Shown here: in pieces, positions 63,755 to 64,000 of the stretch | Position numbering within the stretch: the first letter of the stretch is position 1 | Layout of the letters: each line of letters opens with the position of its first letter | Program-made: the position numbers and the translations under genes | Assembly: GCF_018388445.1 (NCBI RefSeq) | Contig: NZ_CP074405.1 | Coordinates: 1,116,001-1,180,000 of the forward strand | DNA: 64,000 nucleotides | Origin: Cellulomonas wangleii | GTDB lineage: Bacteria > Actinomycetota > Actinomycetes > Actinomycetales > Cellulomonadaceae | Direction: 5' to 3' | Notes under the pieces: generated by a model | Seen by the model: only the letters and a program-made list of their open reading frames with translations | Told to the model about the DNA's origin: nothing | The model's database searches: none

Positions 63755-64000
63755 CCGCCGGGCCGCTCGGCCCGCCGTGGTCCTCCGGCGTCGTGCGCGG
63801 CGCCGACGGTGCCGTGCGGGTCGCGGACGTCGACGTGCGGGACCTGGCGGCGACGCACGGCACCCCCGCGTACGTCGTCGACGAGGCGGACCTGCGAGCC
63901 CGTGCCCGGGCGTACCGCACGGCGTTCGAGGCCGCGTGCGCGCAGGTCGGCACGGGCGTCGACGTCTACTACGCCGGCAAGGCGCTGCTGACGCGCGCGG
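63751..64000 (+). CDS. lysA: Diaminopimelate decarboxylase (5' part)
   Basis: 83 residues visible from a GTG overlapping the argS stop; the gene runs off the window. [14 protein letters not shown] contains the PLP-binding Lys of the alanine racemase-type barrel, and [20 protein letters not shown] is the typical N-terminus. Final step of lysine synthesis. argS-lysA order is conserved in actinobacteria. Confidence 0.9.
   Translation, partial: MTAGPLGPPWSSGVVRGADGAVRVADVDVRDLAATHGTPAYVVDEADLRARARAYRTAFEAACAQVGTGVDVYYAGKALLTRA

Overview
The window is very GC-rich, compact actinobacterial chromosome: GTG starts are common, 1-4 bp start/stop overlaps (GTGA, ATGA, TGATG) are frequent, and several gene sets match the Mycobacterium tuberculosis order as I know it. 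A secreted protein ending in a family 2 cellulose-binding module, a bifunctional AdhE and a VKOR-type oxidase fit a facultative cellulolytic actinomycete; I would guess Cellulomonas or a close relative (inference from content, not a database match). There is no phage, transposase, CRISPR array or rRNA.

Layout. 1-13.3 kb: tail of an upstream gene (dapE by synteny), a LOG-family protein, a FolP2-type DHPS paralogue, a PIG-V-like membrane protein, DUF3117, leucyl aminopeptidase, an O-methyltransferase, then the envelope-stress block sigE-rseA-htrA-tatB, trpS, a 2H phosphoesterase, a YihY membrane protein and an APH-like kinase. 13.4-17 kb: succinate dehydrogenase sdhCDAB. 17-29 kb: manC, an M20 amidohydrolase, then a nucleoside uptake and salvage operon (BmpA-type lipoprotein, two-domain ABC ATPase, two permeases, cdd, deoA, a small acidic protein, add, deoC). 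29-36 kb: the CBM2 secreted protein, a phosphopentose/hexose mutase, purine nucleoside phosphorylase and an LpdA-type quinone reductase. 36-46.6 kb: Nudix, the biotin-dependent acyl-CoA carboxylase genes (alpha chain, Maf, VKOR, DUF885 peptidase, epsilon, an unknown acidic protein, beta chain), birA and a class III nucleotide cyclase. 46.6-58.2 kb: SRAP repair protein, Bcr/CflA exporter, aminotransferase, a 41-residue membrane protein, an alanine-rich lipoprotein, adhE, a PCD-VOC fusion, DUF2071, AI-2E, flavodoxin-like and unknown proteins. 58.3-64 kb: tRNA-Arg(CCG), a FadR-type regulator, an ABC exporter pair with foreign-looking 5' codon use, argS and the start of lysA.

How it works together. 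The nucleoside cluster plus the nearby pnp and mutase form a route from imported nucleosides to free bases and, via deoxyribose/ribose phosphates and DeoC, to central metabolism. The carboxylase genes are interleaved with BirA, which biotinylates the alpha chain. sigE-rseA-htrA-tatB is the conserved extracytoplasmic stress module. The 2'-deoxy and purine genes, sdh and lpdA all fall in one chromosomal neighbourhood in M. tuberculosis too.

Regulatory reading. At least 15 genes share a TANNNT hexamer ending 5-7 bases before the start codon, the signature of leaderless transcription. Two other leaders (DUF3117, sdhC) begin with an 8-bp-arm stem-loop just after a TANNNT box. Strong GC-rich hairpins sit between convergent genes, several abutting a stop codon.

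I did not find a clearly new multi-gene system. The most promising unknowns are the CBM2/hexapeptide secreted protein, the unknown acidic protein between the carboxylase beta and epsilon genes, the small acidic protein inside the nucleoside operon, and the probable ATC-initiated O-methyltransferase.
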